This document shows, piece by piece, positions 45,342 through 54,234 of a stretch of DNA of 64,000 nucleotides. The notes beneath the pieces were generated by a model. The model did not search any database and had not been told where the DNA came from. It saw only the letters and a program-made list of their open reading frames with translations. Each line of letters starts with the position of its first letter. Position 1 is the stretch's first letter. The DNA is from Roseburia sp. Its GTDB lineage: Bacteria > Bacillota_A > Clostridia > Lachnospirales > Lachnospiraceae. Position numbers and translations under genes: made by a program. The stretch lies in assembly GCA_019411365.1 (NCBI GenBank), contig DXQT01000005.1, forward strand, positions 1 through 64,000. The letters are read 5' to 3'.

Positions 45342-48131
45342 TCATCCGCCATTTCCGTCGGAGTTGTTGTCTCCGCTGGAATTATCCGTACCACCGGTAT
45401 CGGCAGGAGTATTATCAGAACTGCCTCCGCCGGAATTATCTGTACCGCCGGTATCGGCAGGAGTGCTATCAGAATTATCCCCACCGGAATTATTAGCAGG
45501 CGGCTGTGTCTGCTGGGTATTGTCGGCAGGAGCCTGTGTGCCGCCGGAAGTATCATTATTTACACCTGGAACTGCGGAGAAAGCAGAAGTTCCCTGGTAG
45601 GTGGAATTTCCTTCGTTGTGCATTGTACAGGTATTATTCTTAAAATCATCCGTCAGAAGATATGGAGTATCCTCTGTTCCAACCGTTCCGCCAATGACGA
45701 ATACTCTGGAGGAAATGGAATCTGCCGGGCAGTAACCACCGGCAAGCTGACCGGAAGCATTGCAGATATTTGCAACGATATGATGGTCACAATATTCGGT
45801 AGGCTGTGTACCTTCAGCAAAATATTCGGTATAGACCTGACTGCCGCGTGGATCCGCATCACAGACACCGGCGATTGCAAGTTTTCCGGATTCTTTGCAG
45901 ACCTGGGCTGTAACGATCCCGGATGGTTTTGTGAAATCCTGATATTCCAGATTTTCGTGGATGCGGCTCATAACCGCTTTCCAGATTTTCTTTGGATAAG
46001 TGGTCTGACCGCCGGATTGTGGCGAGTTATCATCAAATCCACCCCATACAACACAGGTATAATATGGTGTGAAGCCGGCAAACAATGCATCACGGTTTTT
46101 GGTTGTTGTACCGGATTTTCCGGCCTGGGCCATAGAGCTTCCAAAGTAAGCCGGGGTACCGGTTCCCTGAGTCATAACGTCTTTCATGGCATCGGTTAAA
46201 AGCCATGCGGTAGTGTCTTTTAAGACGGTGTGTGAGACAGGTTCAGTATTGTCGATCAGTACATTTCCATCATGATCTAAAATTTTAGTGTAGAATTTTG
46301 GCTTGATGTAAGTCCCACTGTTGGCGATCGTTGCATAAGCAGCCGTAAGCTCTAAGTTGGTAACACCATGTGTCAGACCGCCAAGTGCTAAAGTCTCATT
46401 GGAACTCTCATCCAGACCGACGGTTGTGATGCCGAAATCGCAGATATAATCATATCCGAGGGATGGACCAATCTGTGCTAACGTTTTTACGGTAACGATA
46501 TTGATGGAGTTAGTGATTGCCTCACGCAGTGTTGTGAAACCGCGATAACGGTTGTCATAGTTGTTAACGGCACCACCCTGACCACTGCCGTAATTGTATG
46601 GTGCATCATCCTGAACGGAGGCAAGGGTAAGACCACCGGCATCGAGTGCCGGTGCATATGCGGCAATGATCTTAAAAGTAGATCCCGGCTGTCTTGTGGT
46701 ATCTGCTGCACGGTTTAAAGTCTTGTTGGCGGTTTTGTCTCCACGTCCGCCGACTAATGCTTTGACATTTCCGGTACTCTGATCAATGATCGTAAGAGCT
46801 GCCTGCGGCTGAAGCGTGTAGGTAACGGTTTCACTTCCATTTACGATCGTATCACCGTCTTTCATGATGTCCGTTTTGTACTGTTCAATTGCAGCAGCTG
46901 CCTCTTCTTCGGAGTTAAAGTTGATCGAAAAACTCTTGTTGGAAGACTGATAATAGGAAAGCATCGTCTGTTCACTGTAATTCGATATGGAACCGTCGGC
47001 AGAGCGGACAGATAAACGATAGGAAAACGATACTTTCGGCGCAGTCGGATAATTGTCCAGATTATTCACTTCATCATCACAGATCGCCTGAATTTCCGGA
47101 TCCTGTGTAGAGTAGATCGTAAGTCCACCTTGATAAAGTGCTTTGTAAGCCTGCGTCTCAGTGTAGCCTTTCTGCTCCACCAGATCCTGGATGACCTGAT
47201 CTGTCAGTTCATCAACAAAATAAGAATTAATGCTGTTGGTTTCAGATTCAATGTTGACGAGCTGGATGCGGTCGTAAACATTGTCTGCAACAGCTTCATC
47301 GTATTCTTCCTGCGAGATATAACCCTGGTCTTTCATGTTGTTAAGCACTTTCATGCGGCGCTTGGAATTTTCCTGCGGATTGGTAATCGGGTTATATTTG
47401 GAAGGATTCTGGGTAATGGCGGCTAAGACTGCACATTCTGATAAAGTAAGATCAGAAACGTCTTTGCCAAAATAACGTTCCGAGGCGACACCGACACCTA
47501 AAGTATTTTGTCCGAGGTTGATCGCATTCAGATAATTTTCCAGAATCCAGTCCTTGTCCACTACTTTTTCTAACTGCAGGGCGAGATACTGCTCCTGGAA
47601 CTTTCGTTCAAACTTGTCAGCCATGGAAGATTCGCTTGTCCAACTGGTAAAGACGGTATTTTTCAAAAGCTGCTGCGTGATGGTACTGGCACCCTCCGAG
47701 AAATGAAAACCGGATGCGACACCTTTTACGCCGGCACGAATGATACCTGTTACATCGATACCGTTGTGCTCGTAAAAACGTTCGTCTTCGATGGCAACGA
47801 ATGCATGCTGCAGATTCTTTGGTATCTCATCGATCGTAACGGCGCGCCGGTTAGAACCCGATGCAACCAATGTGGCAGTCTGGTTGCCATTTGCATCTAA
47901 AACCGTGGATAAGAAACCGGTAGGAGTGGCAACAATATCATCGATCGTTGGAGCTGAGGCGATGATTCCGCGAATGACTCCAACACCGGAGCAGGCGCCG
48001 ATTACCATGACGGCAAATACACATACAAGCAGCGACTTACAAAAAATCACATAAAACTTTTTGCGAATCATGGTACTTTTGGAAGTTAATTCTTTTTCGC
48101 GCTTTTGCGTACTTTTCTTTCCATAATTCAT
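45342..48131 (-). CDS. Class A penicillin-binding protein (PBP1A-type)
   Basis: Bifunctional peptidoglycan glycosyltransferase and transpeptidase. A cytoplasmic basic N terminus, TM at about 30-55, the GT51 domain with EDERFYEHNGID and catalytic Glu near 110-120, then the transpeptidase with SxxK in PGSTFK, SxN in NSIN-type NSINIVT and KSGTT. The C terminus (about 845-929) is an Asn/Gly/Asp/Thr/Pro-rich low-complexity tail of repeated PADTGGTDNSGG units, coded by short tandem DNA repeats at 45360-45480. Single gene; the tail length may vary between strains. Confidence 0.96.
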   Translation of the reverse strand: MNYGKKSTQKREKELTSKSTMIRKKFYVIFCKSLLVCVFAVMVIGACSGVGVIRGIIASAPTIDDIVATPTGFLSTVLDANGNQTATLVASGSNRRAVTIDEIPKNLQHAFVAIEDERFYEHNGIDVTGIIRAGVKGVASGFHFSEGASTITQQLLKNTVFTSWTSESSMADKFERKFQEQYLALQLEKVVDKDWILENYLNAINLGQNTLGVGVASERYFGKDVSDLTLSECAVLAAITQNPSKYNPITNPQENSKRRMKVLNNMKDQGYISQEEYDEAVADNVYDRIQLVNIESETNSINSYFVDELTDQVIQDLVEQKGYTETQAYKALYQGGLTIYSTQDPEIQAICDDEVNNLDNYPTAPKVSFSYRLSVRSADGSISNYSEQTMLSYYQSSNKSFSINFNSEEEAAAAIEQYKTDIMKDGDTIVNGSETVTYTLQPQAALTIIDQSTGNVKALVGGRGDKTANKTLNRAADTTRQPGSTFKIIAAYAPALDAGGLTLASVQDDAPYNYGSGQGGAVNNYDNRYRGFTTLREAITNSINIVTVKTLAQIGPSLGYDYICDFGITTVGLDESSNETLALGGLTHGVTNLELTAAYATIANSGTYIKPKFYTKILDHDGNVLIDNTEPVSHTVLKDTTAWLLTDAMKDVMTQGTGTPAYFGSSMAQAGKSGTTTKNRDALFAGFTPYYTCVVWGGFDDNSPQSGGQTTYPKKIWKAVMSRIHENLEYQDFTKPSGIVTAQVCKESGKLAIAGVCDADPRGSQVYTEYFAEGTQPTEYCDHHIVANICNASGQLAGGYCPADSISSRVFVIGGTVGTEDTPYLLTDDFKNNTCTMHNEGNSTYQGTSAFSAVPGVNNDTSGGTQAPADNTQQTQPPANNSGGDNSDSTPADTGGTDNSGGGSSDNTPADTGGTDNSSGDNNSDGNGG

Positions 48132-48407
48132 GTTAGGTCTCCTTTTTTGTAATAAAAATAAGGTATGAAATTATAATCCTTTTTATAATCAAAATGAACC
48201 ATCTTCATATTATAGCAAAGAAATGTGTCGGAATAAAGGAAAAACTGAAAATACAGGTGTTCTTCATTTATTTTTAAGAATTGAATTTCAAAAAAAAACA
48301 TGATACCATAGGAACACGCGAAGAATCAGAGATGAAAATATACCTATTTATATGTAGAAATATCTGACTGATAAAATATAAAAAGTTTTGTGACGAGAGG
48401 AATGAGT

Positions 48408-49046
48408 ATGAAAACAGTATATTCCGGTGGAGAGGCAGAAATTGTAGAAAAAAAATCAAGATTTATTGCAACGGTGCGTCCGGTTTCTTCAGAAGAAGAA
48501 GCAGTTGCATTTATTGCAGAGATGAAAAAGAAATACTGGGATGCCAGACATAACTGCTCTGCTTTTGTCATTGGAGACAGACAGGAGATGAGCCGCTGCT
48601 CGGATGACGGGGAACCGGCACAGACAGCGGGAAGACCGATGCTTGATGTATTGCTGCGGGAAGATATCCACAATGTGGCTGTGGTCGTCACAAGATATTT
48701 TGGCGGAGTACTCCTTGGAACAGGCGGACTTGTGCGTGCATATCAGAAATCAGTCCAGGAAGGGCTTGCGGCAAGCGTCATTATTGATAAAAAGGAAGGA
48801 CGCAGACTGTCAGTGGGAACCGATTATACCGGACTTGGGAAATTACAGTATCTGGTTGCACAAAACGGGCTGACACTCATCGACACCGTTTATACCGAAA
48901 AAGTGGAGCTGCTTCTCATGGTTCCATCTGAGATGCAGGAGCAGACCGAAAAAGAAATTATCGAGGCAACCAATGGAAAAGCTGATATTTCCTGGGGTGA
49001 AATGGTATTATATGCAATGGTTGAAGGAAAATTGCAAATTTTTTAA
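48408..49046 (+). CDS. YigZ/IMPACT family protein (UPF0029)
   Basis: A 212-residue cytoplasmic protein of the YigZ family. The N-terminal UPF0029 domain shows KKSRFIATV, ARHNCSAFVIG, RCSDDGEPAQTAGRP and VVVTRYFGGVLLGTGGLVRAY; the C-terminal DUF1949 ferredoxin-like domain follows. Eukaryotic IMPACT relatives regulate GCN2; bacterial function is unsettled. GTG 48390 and ATG 48402 are alternatives, but ATG 48408 lies six bases after GAGAGGA. The start of tRNA-Gln's promoter lies 20 bases after its stop. Confidence 0.92.
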   Translation: MKTVYSGGEAEIVEKKSRFIATVRPVSSEEEAVAFIAEMKKKYWDARHNCSAFVIGDRQEMSRCSDDGEPAQTAGRPMLDVLLREDIHNVAVVVTRYFGGVLLGTGGLVRAYQKSVQEGLAASVIIDKKEGRRLSVGTDYTGLGKLQYLVAQNGLTLIDTVYTEKVELLLMVPSEMQEQTEKEIIEATNGKADISWGEMVLYAMVEGKLQIF

Positions 49047-49064
49047 AATTTTTTCAAAAAACAG

Positions 49065-49093
49065 TTGACATTTTTATTTCACTCATATATAAT
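49065..49093 (+). promoter_or_regulatory. Consensus promoter of tRNA-Gln
   Basis: TTGACA (49065-49070) and TATAAT (49088-49093) are perfect consensus boxes with a 17-base spacer, 45 bases before the tRNA. Confidence 0.9.
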
Positions 49094-49137
49094 AGCTATT
49101 GTTGACGGCGTGAAACGCTGAAAACAAAATAACACAA

Positions 49138-49209
49138 AGGGCTATCGCCAAACGGTAAGGCAACGGACTCTGACTCCGTCATTTCAAGGTTCGAATCCTT
49201 GTAGCCCTG
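49138..49209 (+). tRNA. tRNA-Gln (CUG)
   Basis: A 72-base cloverleaf: acceptor AGGGCTA/TAGCCCT, D-arm GCCAAACGGTAAGGC, anticodon stem ACGGA/TCCGT with loop CTCTGAC giving anticodon CUG, T-arm GGTTCGAATCC, discriminator G. CCA is not encoded. Confidence 0.95.
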
Positions 49210-49217
49210 CTAATGAG

Positions 49218-49252
49218 ACCTCAGCAGTGAGAATTGCTGAGGTTATTTTTTT
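49218..49252 (+). terminator. Terminator after tRNA-Gln
   Basis: ACCTCAGCA (49218-49226) pairs with TGCTGAGGT (49235-49243), followed by TATTTTTTT. Confidence 0.9.
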
Positions 49253-49398
49253 GACCGGGGAGGCGCAACAGCCAGTGGTCACAGACAGAAAATTTCGAAT
49301 ATCCCTACCATAACTCAGAAAAATGTGGTAGCATAACAAAAGAACAAAAACAGTAAAGCAGTTATGGACGTTTCAAATACCAGGAATCGAGGCATCGT

Positions 49399-50142
49399 AT
49401 GTATAGTTTTAGCAACCGTGTGCGTTACAGTGAAGTAAATAGTGAAAAGGAACTGACGTTACCGTCATTATTGGATTATCTGCAGGATTGTTGTACGTTT
49501 GAGTCAGAGGATTTTGGAGTAGGTGTGGATTATCTTGCAAAAGAACAGGTGGCATGGATCTTATCTTCCTGGGAAATCAAAGTTTACCGATATCCGCAGA
49601 TGGGACAGCATATTAAGGTCAGTACATGGCCGTATGCATTCCGTGGATTTTATGGGTACCGGAACTTCCGCATTGAGGGAGAAGATGGAGAAATATTTGC
49701 AGAGGCAAACTCGGTGTGGGTATTTATGGACACTGAGAAAATGCGCCCGGCACGGGTATCGGAACGGATGCAAGAAGTTTATATACCGGAGATCAGGGAT
49801 GAAATACCGGGAGAATGGGCAGATCGTAAGATCAGTTTACCGGATGAGGCAGTGCAAAAAAGTGTCGAAAAGGAACCGGTACGTGTTTCCCGTTTTTACA
49901 TTGATACAAACCATCATATGAATAATGGAAAATACATTCTGGTGGCGGAGGAATATCTGCCGGAACAGGTTTTTGTCTGTGGACTTCGTGCGGAGTATCG
50001 TAAAGCTGCAATGTTAGGAGATATGCTGTATCCGGTTGTCACGATGGAAGAAAAACAGATTACAGTTACTTTGGCAGATGAAAAAGGGGCGTCATATGCC
50101 ATTATCTGCTTTCAGATTCAGAAAAAAGAAAGGCAATCATAA
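49399..50142 (+). CDS. Acyl-ACP thioesterase
   Basis: Releases fatty acids from acyl carrier protein. The 247-residue protein has two hot-dog folds of the FatA/FatB-like family PF01643: N-terminal with VAWILSSWEIKVYRYP, and C-terminal with the catalytic DTNHHMNNGKYI (Asn/His/Asn region near residue 175). Bacterial copies usually set free fatty acid pools or membrane adaptation. It is three bases from the next gene, so probably cotranscribed. A short inverted repeat CTACCA/TGGTAG at about 49303-49329 lies upstream as a possible operator. Confidence 0.92.
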   Translation: MYSFSNRVRYSEVNSEKELTLPSLLDYLQDCCTFESEDFGVGVDYLAKEQVAWILSSWEIKVYRYPQMGQHIKVSTWPYAFRGFYGYRNFRIEGEDGEIFAEANSVWVFMDTEKMRPARVSERMQEVYIPEIRDEIPGEWADRKISLPDEAVQKSVEKEPVRVSRFYIDTNHHMNNGKYILVAEEYLPEQVFVCGLRAEYRKAAMLGDMLYPVVTMEEKQITVTLADEKGASYAIICFQIQKKERQS

Positions 50143-50144
50143 AA

Positions 50145-50981
50145 ATGCGATTAGGTGAATATCAGAAACTTGTTGTGATAAAAAAAGTAGAATTTGGCGT
50201 TTATCTCGCAGAGCGCATGGAGGATGAAACCCGCGTGTTACTGCCGGAAAAACAGGTGCCGGAAGGAACGAAGATAGGGGATGAACTCCGGGTGTTTCTC
50301 TATAAGGATTCTAAGGACCGGCTCATTGCGACGACAAACACACCGAAGCTGACATTGGGAGGTCTTGCGGTGCTGACTGTAAAAGAGGTTGGAAAGATCG
50401 GTGCATTTCTTGACTGGGGACTGGAAAAAGATCTGTTTCTTCCATATAAAGAGATGACGGTTAAGGTTCAGCCGGAGGATGAAGTCTTAGTGACATTATA
50501 TATTGACAAGAGCAGACGTCTGTGTGCAAGCATGAAGCATTTGTATGATCTTCTGTCATTAGAATCACCATATCATACAGGTGATATTGTCAATGGCCGT
50601 GTCTATGAGTTCAGTGATAATTTTGGAACATTTGTAGCAGTGGACGATCAGTACTCTGCGATGCTGCCGGCTTTCGAAGATCACAGTATGCTGCGTATCG
50701 GTGATGTCATTGAGGCGACTGTGACCAATGTAAAACCGGACGGAAAGTTAGATATTACTATGCGCCAGAAAGCATATCTTCAGATGGACGCAGATGCCGA
50801 AAAGGTAATGCAGGTTATTGAGGAATTTGCGGGCGTGCTTCCGTTTACAGACAAATCTTCCCCGGAAGTCATCAAAAGGGAGACCGGACTCAGCAAAAAT
50901 GCATTTAAGAGAGCGGTTGGAAGACTTTATAAAGAGCGCAGGATTGAGATCAATGAAAAATCGATCCGTAAAATTGATTAA
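50145..50981 (+). CDS. CvfB-type S1 RNA-binding protein
   Basis: A 278-residue protein of the CvfB family (virulence regulator in Staphylococcus, RNA-binding). It has S1-like OB domains: QKLVVIKKVEFGVYLAE at the start, GGLAVLTVKEVGKIGAFLDWG near 70-95, then GDIVNGRVYEFSDNFGTFVAVDDQ near 145-170, and a C-terminal winged helix (VIKRETGLSKNAFKRAVGRLYKER). It starts three bases after the thioesterase stop. Target RNAs unknown here. Confidence 0.92.
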   Translation: MRLGEYQKLVVIKKVEFGVYLAERMEDETRVLLPEKQVPEGTKIGDELRVFLYKDSKDRLIATTNTPKLTLGGLAVLTVKEVGKIGAFLDWGLEKDLFLPYKEMTVKVQPEDEVLVTLYIDKSRRLCASMKHLYDLLSLESPYHTGDIVNGRVYEFSDNFGTFVAVDDQYSAMLPAFEDHSMLRIGDVIEATVTNVKPDGKLDITMRQKAYLQMDADAEKVMQVIEEFAGVLPFTDKSSPEVIKRETGLSKNAFKRAVGRLYKERRIEINEKSIRKID

Positions 50982-51034
50982 TTCAAAAGCATATGCTATG
51001 ATAGGAAAAAATTGACAGAAAGAAGGAGAATCTT

Positions 51035-51409
51035 ATGAAAAAAGTCATCAGCACAGACAAGGCTCCGGCAGCAATCGGACCTTATTCACAGGCAATCGAA
51101 GTAAACGGAATGGTTTATACATCAGGTATTATTCCGGTCGTACCGGAAACCGGTGAGATCCCGGAAGGTTCTGTGGCACAGGCAAAACAGGCACTGACTA
51201 ACCTTTCAAACCTGTTAGAAGCAGCTGGAACCAGTATGGCAAACGTTGTTAAAACAACTGTATTTATCAAAGAGATGAACGACTTCGGGGCAATCAATGA
51301 AGTATATGCAACATTTTTTGACGGAGCATTTCCATCCAGAAGCTGTGTGGAAGTTGCACGCCTGCCAAAAGATGTCATGCTTGAGATCGAAGCTATCGCT
51401 GTAAAATAA
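51035..51409 (+). CDS. ridA: RidA family deaminase
   Basis: Reactive imine/enamine deaminase that clears 2-aminoacrylate formed by PLP enzymes. The 124-residue protein shows AIGPYSQAIEVNGMVYTSG, the acid GAFPSRSCVEVARLPKDVMLEIEAIAVK end with the key Arg in PSRS and Glu near the C terminus. AGAAGGAG precedes the start. A bidirectional terminator follows it. Confidence 0.95.
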   Translation: MKKVISTDKAPAAIGPYSQAIEVNGMVYTSGIIPVVPETGEIPEGSVAQAKQALTNLSNLLEAAGTSMANVVKTTVFIKEMNDFGAINEVYATFFDGAFPSRSCVEVARLPKDVMLEIEAIAVK

Positions 51410-51461
51410 AAAGCAATGGATTACACGTTGTGTAAGCAGATCTGTTACCATAGGTTAACAT

Positions 51462-51510
51462 GAAAAATCCCGGTACAAATGGATATGTTTCCATCTGTAT
51501 CGGGATTTTT
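51462..51510. terminator. Bidirectional terminator between ridA and yjfB-like gene
   Basis: AAAAATCCCGGTACAAATGGA pairs with TCCATCTGTATCGGGATTTTT (one or two mismatches) around a short loop, with A-run and T-run ends. Confidence 0.88.
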
Positions 51511-51553
51511 CCTATTTTGCCGGCACAACATATAATCCGTGAATATATATTGT

Positions 51554-51766
51554 TTAAATGTAGACGTCAATATTTCCGCCAAGTCCCGGTGTTACGGAAC
51601 GTTCCATCATCTGAACCATAGCGGTGCCCATCTCCTGTGTCATATCAAGCTGCTGACTTAATAATTCGGTTGAAACGGCATAGGAAAGACTGGTCTGGCT
51701 GACGGAAGAACCTGCGTCGTAGGACTGTAATGCACTAAGTGCCGGTGTCATACCTGAAATATCCAT
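51554..51766 (-). CDS. YjfB-type putative motility protein
   Basis: A 70-residue protein: MDISGMTPALSALQSYDAGS start, then a helical Gln/Met-rich part (LLSQQLDMTQEMGTAMVQMMERS) and an NIDVYI end. It matches the short YjfB family annotated as putative motility proteins in Firmicutes, but no flagellar genes are in this window. AGGAGGTGCAGC gives a strong ribosome site before the ATG. Divergent from the NlpC/P60 gene. Confidence 0.8.
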   Translation of the reverse strand: MDISGMTPALSALQSYDAGSSVSQTSLSYAVSTELLSQQLDMTQEMGTAMVQMMERSVTPGLGGNIDVYI

Positions 51767-51966
51767 GCTGCACCTCCTGAAAACTTAATTGTGACCTTAT
51801 TATGACAATAATCAACATAAAAAACAAGCTTTTTATGAGAAAAGACAATGATTTTCCGGAAAAAAACACTGTTTTTCCTGGAAATATGATGATTTTTCGC
51901 TGTTTTATTTGAAAAATTGAATAAAAAGGAATGTAATATTTTAGTAAAATTCACGATGAATACAGG

Positions 51967-51995
51967 TTGACATGGAAATATGCCTTTGTTATAAT
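51967..51995 (+). promoter_or_regulatory. Promoter of the NlpC/P60 gene; gap 51767-52098
   Basis: TTGACA (51967-51972), 17 bases, TATAAT (51990-51995): full consensus. The leader of about 95 bases holds an AATAAAAACAG/CTGTTTTTTATT hairpin (about 52031-52061). The rest of the 330-base gap is AT-rich; TTTTCCGGAAAA-like repeats lie near 51853-51886. Confidence 0.8.
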
Positions 51996-52098
51996 AATCG
52001 TGTAATAAATGTAACAAATTCGTAACAAACAATAAAAACAGTGTTAAGCTGTTTTTTATTGTGGAAAACATGAGAACTCAGTTGGAGGCTTTTCGTAA

Positions 52099-53295
52099 AT
52101 GAAGAAGAGAATGGTAAGAATTACAGGCTGTCTTTTAGCAGGAGCGTTATCCATTGGCAGTTTTGGATTAAATACATATGCAGCTCCGGTCGCAGGCGTT
52201 TCAAGTGTGACTGCAGTTGAGATCGCAGAGGGACAGACTCCGGCAGCAGGTGTTTCACAGGCACTGGCACAGTGTCTTGCGGACAGCAATGATGCAGCAG
52301 CCCAGAAGGCAGCAGAGCAGGCAGAGCAGGTCAGTGAGAATGATACACCGGTTGTTGCTTCGGAATATACAGATATTGCAATCGCGCAGGTAGATAATTA
52401 TGTAAATGTTCGTTCAGAACCAAATACGGACAGCGAGGTACTTGGAAAGCTGTATAACAATTCCGCAGGAACAATCCTTGAAACAACTGACAATGGTTGG
52501 TATCGTATCAAGTCCGGTAATGTTGACGGATATGTAAAATGTGAATATGTAGTACCAAATGATGAAGAACTGGCAAAAAGAGTCAGCACAAAATATGCTA
52601 AAGTTAATACCACAACACTTCATGTAAGAACAGAGCCGTCTACAGATGCAAGCATTCTGACACAGGTACCGGTTGGTGATGATCTGGTTGTTATTGATGA
52701 TGAATCTGTAGAAGACTGGGCTAAGGTAACAACAGAAGAGGGTGACGGCTGGGTACATAAAGATTATGTAGATTTCAACATTGAGTTTGTACAGGCAGAG
52801 TCGAAGGAAGAAGAAAAAGCAAGACTTGCAAAAGAAGAGGCAGAGCGTGAGGCAGCTGATGCAGCAGCAAATGCAGCAAGAAAGAAAGCTGACAGGAAGT
52901 CATCTTCTTCAAAGAGCTCCGGAAGTTCAAAGAGTTATGCGTCAGCAGGAAGCTCAAATGGACAGGCAGTTGCAAGTTATGCATCACAGTTTATCGGTAA
53001 TCCTTATGTATACGGTGGAACCAGTCTGACAAACGGGGCAGACTGCTCCGGTTTCGTTATGAGTGTATATGCAGCATTTGGCGTAGGACTTCCACATTCT
53101 TCCAGCGCATTAAGAGGTGTTGGATACGAGGTAAGTCTTTCTAATGCACAGCCGGGAGATATTGTATGCTACAGTGGTCACGTTGCTATTTATGTCGGTG
53201 GCGGCACGATCGTTCATGCAAGTACACCGTCTAGCGGTATCAAGTTCTCTAATGTAAATTACAGAAGTCCGATCTGTGTAAGAAGAATTTTCTAA
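52099..53295 (+). CDS. Secreted SH3-NlpC/P60 cell-wall hydrolase
   Basis: Exported DL-endopeptidase-type wall hydrolase (398 aa). Residues 1-30 are a signal peptide ending LNTYAAP. Two bacterial SH3 domains (about 92-150, VDNYVNVRSEPNTDSEVLG, and 165-225, TTLHVRTEPSTDASILTQ) should bind peptidoglycan. A Glu/Ala/Ser coiled linker leads to NlpC/P60 (about 285-398) with catalytic Cys in GADCSGFVMSVY, His in YSGHVAIYVGGG and the third polar residue in IVHAST. Own consensus promoter, own terminator; monocistronic. Confidence 0.95.
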   Translation: MKKRMVRITGCLLAGALSIGSFGLNTYAAPVAGVSSVTAVEIAEGQTPAAGVSQALAQCLADSNDAAAQKAAEQAEQVSENDTPVVASEYTDIAIAQVDNYVNVRSEPNTDSEVLGKLYNNSAGTILETTDNGWYRIKSGNVDGYVKCEYVVPNDEELAKRVSTKYAKVNTTTLHVRTEPSTDASILTQVPVGDDLVVIDDESVEDWAKVTTEEGDGWVHKDYVDFNIEFVQAESKEEEKARLAKEEAEREAADAAANAARKKADRKSSSSKSSGSSKSYASAGSSNGQAVASYASQFIGNPYVYGGTSLTNGADCSGFVMSVYAAFGVGLPHSSSALRGVGYEVSLSNAQPGDIVCYSGHVAIYVGGGTIVHASTPSSGIKFSNVNYRSPICVRRIF

Positions 53296-53310
53296 TTCAT
53301 AAATATGAAG

Positions 53311-53347
53311 AATAGCTATTGTCTTAGGACGATAGCTATTTTTTTTC
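53311..53347 (+). terminator. Terminator of the NlpC/P60 gene
   Basis: AATAGCTATTGTC (53311-53323) pairs with GACGATAGCTATT (53328-53340) with a TTAG loop, followed by seven T. Confidence 0.9.
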
Positions 53348-53467
53348 ACTCATAGCCTCAAAAGCAGTCTCTGTCCTGTGAATTAAAAAGGTTTTTTTGT
53401 TCTTTGCAGAATATACAACATGCACAAAATATCGGGGCACAAAAAAGTAATAAACAAAGAAGAAAAG

Positions 53468-53651
53468 TTATCCCAAAAGTTGTCCACTGCTAAAATGCAC
53501 TTAAAACGTGGAAAAATAAAGTTATACACGAAGTTATCCACGTTATCCACATTTTTTATCCCCAAAAGAGTGGTTTACATAGTAAAAAAACCGAATGTTT
53601 GTTTTGTGTAGAAATCATAAAGTTTGCAATAAAATGAAAAACTGTGGAAAA
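53468..53651. other. DnaA-box cluster in a non-coding AT-rich stretch
   Basis: Eight sites close to TTATCCACA lie within 184 bases: TTATCCCAA (53468), TTGTCCACT (53480), reverse TTTTCCACG (53507-53515), TTATACACG (53522), TTATCCACG (53534), the perfect TTATCCACA (53543), TTATCCCCA (53556) and reverse TTTTCCACA (53643-53651). Two are directly joined at 53534-53551. The region 53348-53750 has no gene. dnaA itself is not near, so this is a DnaA titration/control cluster or a displaced origin. Confidence 0.7.
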
Positions 53652-53751
53652 CATATTGACATTTCAAATATGAAAAAAGATGAAAACATTAAGGAAAATG
53701 TCTGACAATTCAGAAAAGATATCTAAAAAAAGGAAAATGTAAAAATAGAGG

Positions 53752-53779
53752 TTGACATTTCAAAAAAGAGTGTTAAACT
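53752..53779 (+). promoter_or_regulatory. Promoter of the T-box leader
   Basis: TTGACA (53752-53757) and TAAACT (53774-53779) with a 16-base spacer; start expected near 53786. Confidence 0.7.
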
Positions 53780-53785
53780 ATGTGG

Positions 53786-54112
53786 CATACAGATAAATAG
53801 AACAAATGCAGTGAACAGAATACCGTTATTGGAAGGCAATGCATCACAGAGAGTCATTGGCAGGTGGAAAATGACATGCATCTTTTGATAATATCCTCTG
53901 CGAGCAGTACGCTGAAAGCCATGAGGTCAGTAAGCGGCACCGGAACTCTCCCGTTACAGAGAGACCTGTTAGGGATATTTGTACAAAGACAAGTGGACAG
54001 ATATATGACGGGGCAGAGAGGTCATGGAAACATGGCAAGAAAAGTGGTATCACGGAAGTACAGGCTTTCGTCTTTTGGATGTGTGAACATCAGAAAGACG
54101 AAAGCTTTTTTT
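53786..54112 (+). promoter_or_regulatory. T-box leader upstream of cstA
   Basis: Stem I base CCGTTATTG (53823-53831) pairs with CAGTAAGCGG (53928-53937). Inside are the AGAGAG motif with the apical hairpin loop GGCAGGTGGA (53848-53870) and a specifier-loop strand GAAAGCCA (53914-53921). The T-box sequence reads AGTGGTATCACGG (54043-54055), off the usual GGTGGNACCGCG at two sites. A terminator GCTTTCGTCTTT/AAAGACGAAAGC (54064-54105) with a long T-run follows. The specifier is GCC (Ala) if one base follows GAA, or AGC (Ser) if not. Confidence 0.82.
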
Positions 54113-54234
54113 AATTCATAGGAAATTACATCCTATGAATTAAAAAGCCCTCCGGGCGGGATGCGCATCTCGCGGAGTAGAAGTTAGCTGTAAACAGCAC
54201 CGCTCGAGCGCGAAAGAGTCGCAAGCGACTCTTT
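54113..54234 (+). repeat. Palindromic repeats between T-box terminator and cstA
   Basis: AATTCATAGGA/TCCTATGAATT (54113-54123, 54131-54141, 7-base loop) and AAAGAGTCGC/GCGACTCTTT (54213-54222, 54225-54234, 2-base loop) flank a GC-rich part with GCCC/GGGC and ATGCGCAT palindromes. The GC-rich tone differs from the surroundings, suggesting an inserted short repetitive element. Confidence 0.6.

Noticed and set aside
45360..45480. Short tandem repeats as an independent repeat locus
   Set aside because: They are in frame and encode the low-complexity tail of the penicillin-binding protein.
53468..53651. Calling this stretch oriC outright
   Set aside because: DnaA boxes are dense, but no dnaA/dnaN neighbourhood or clear DNA-unwinding element is seen; a titration cluster explains it equally well.
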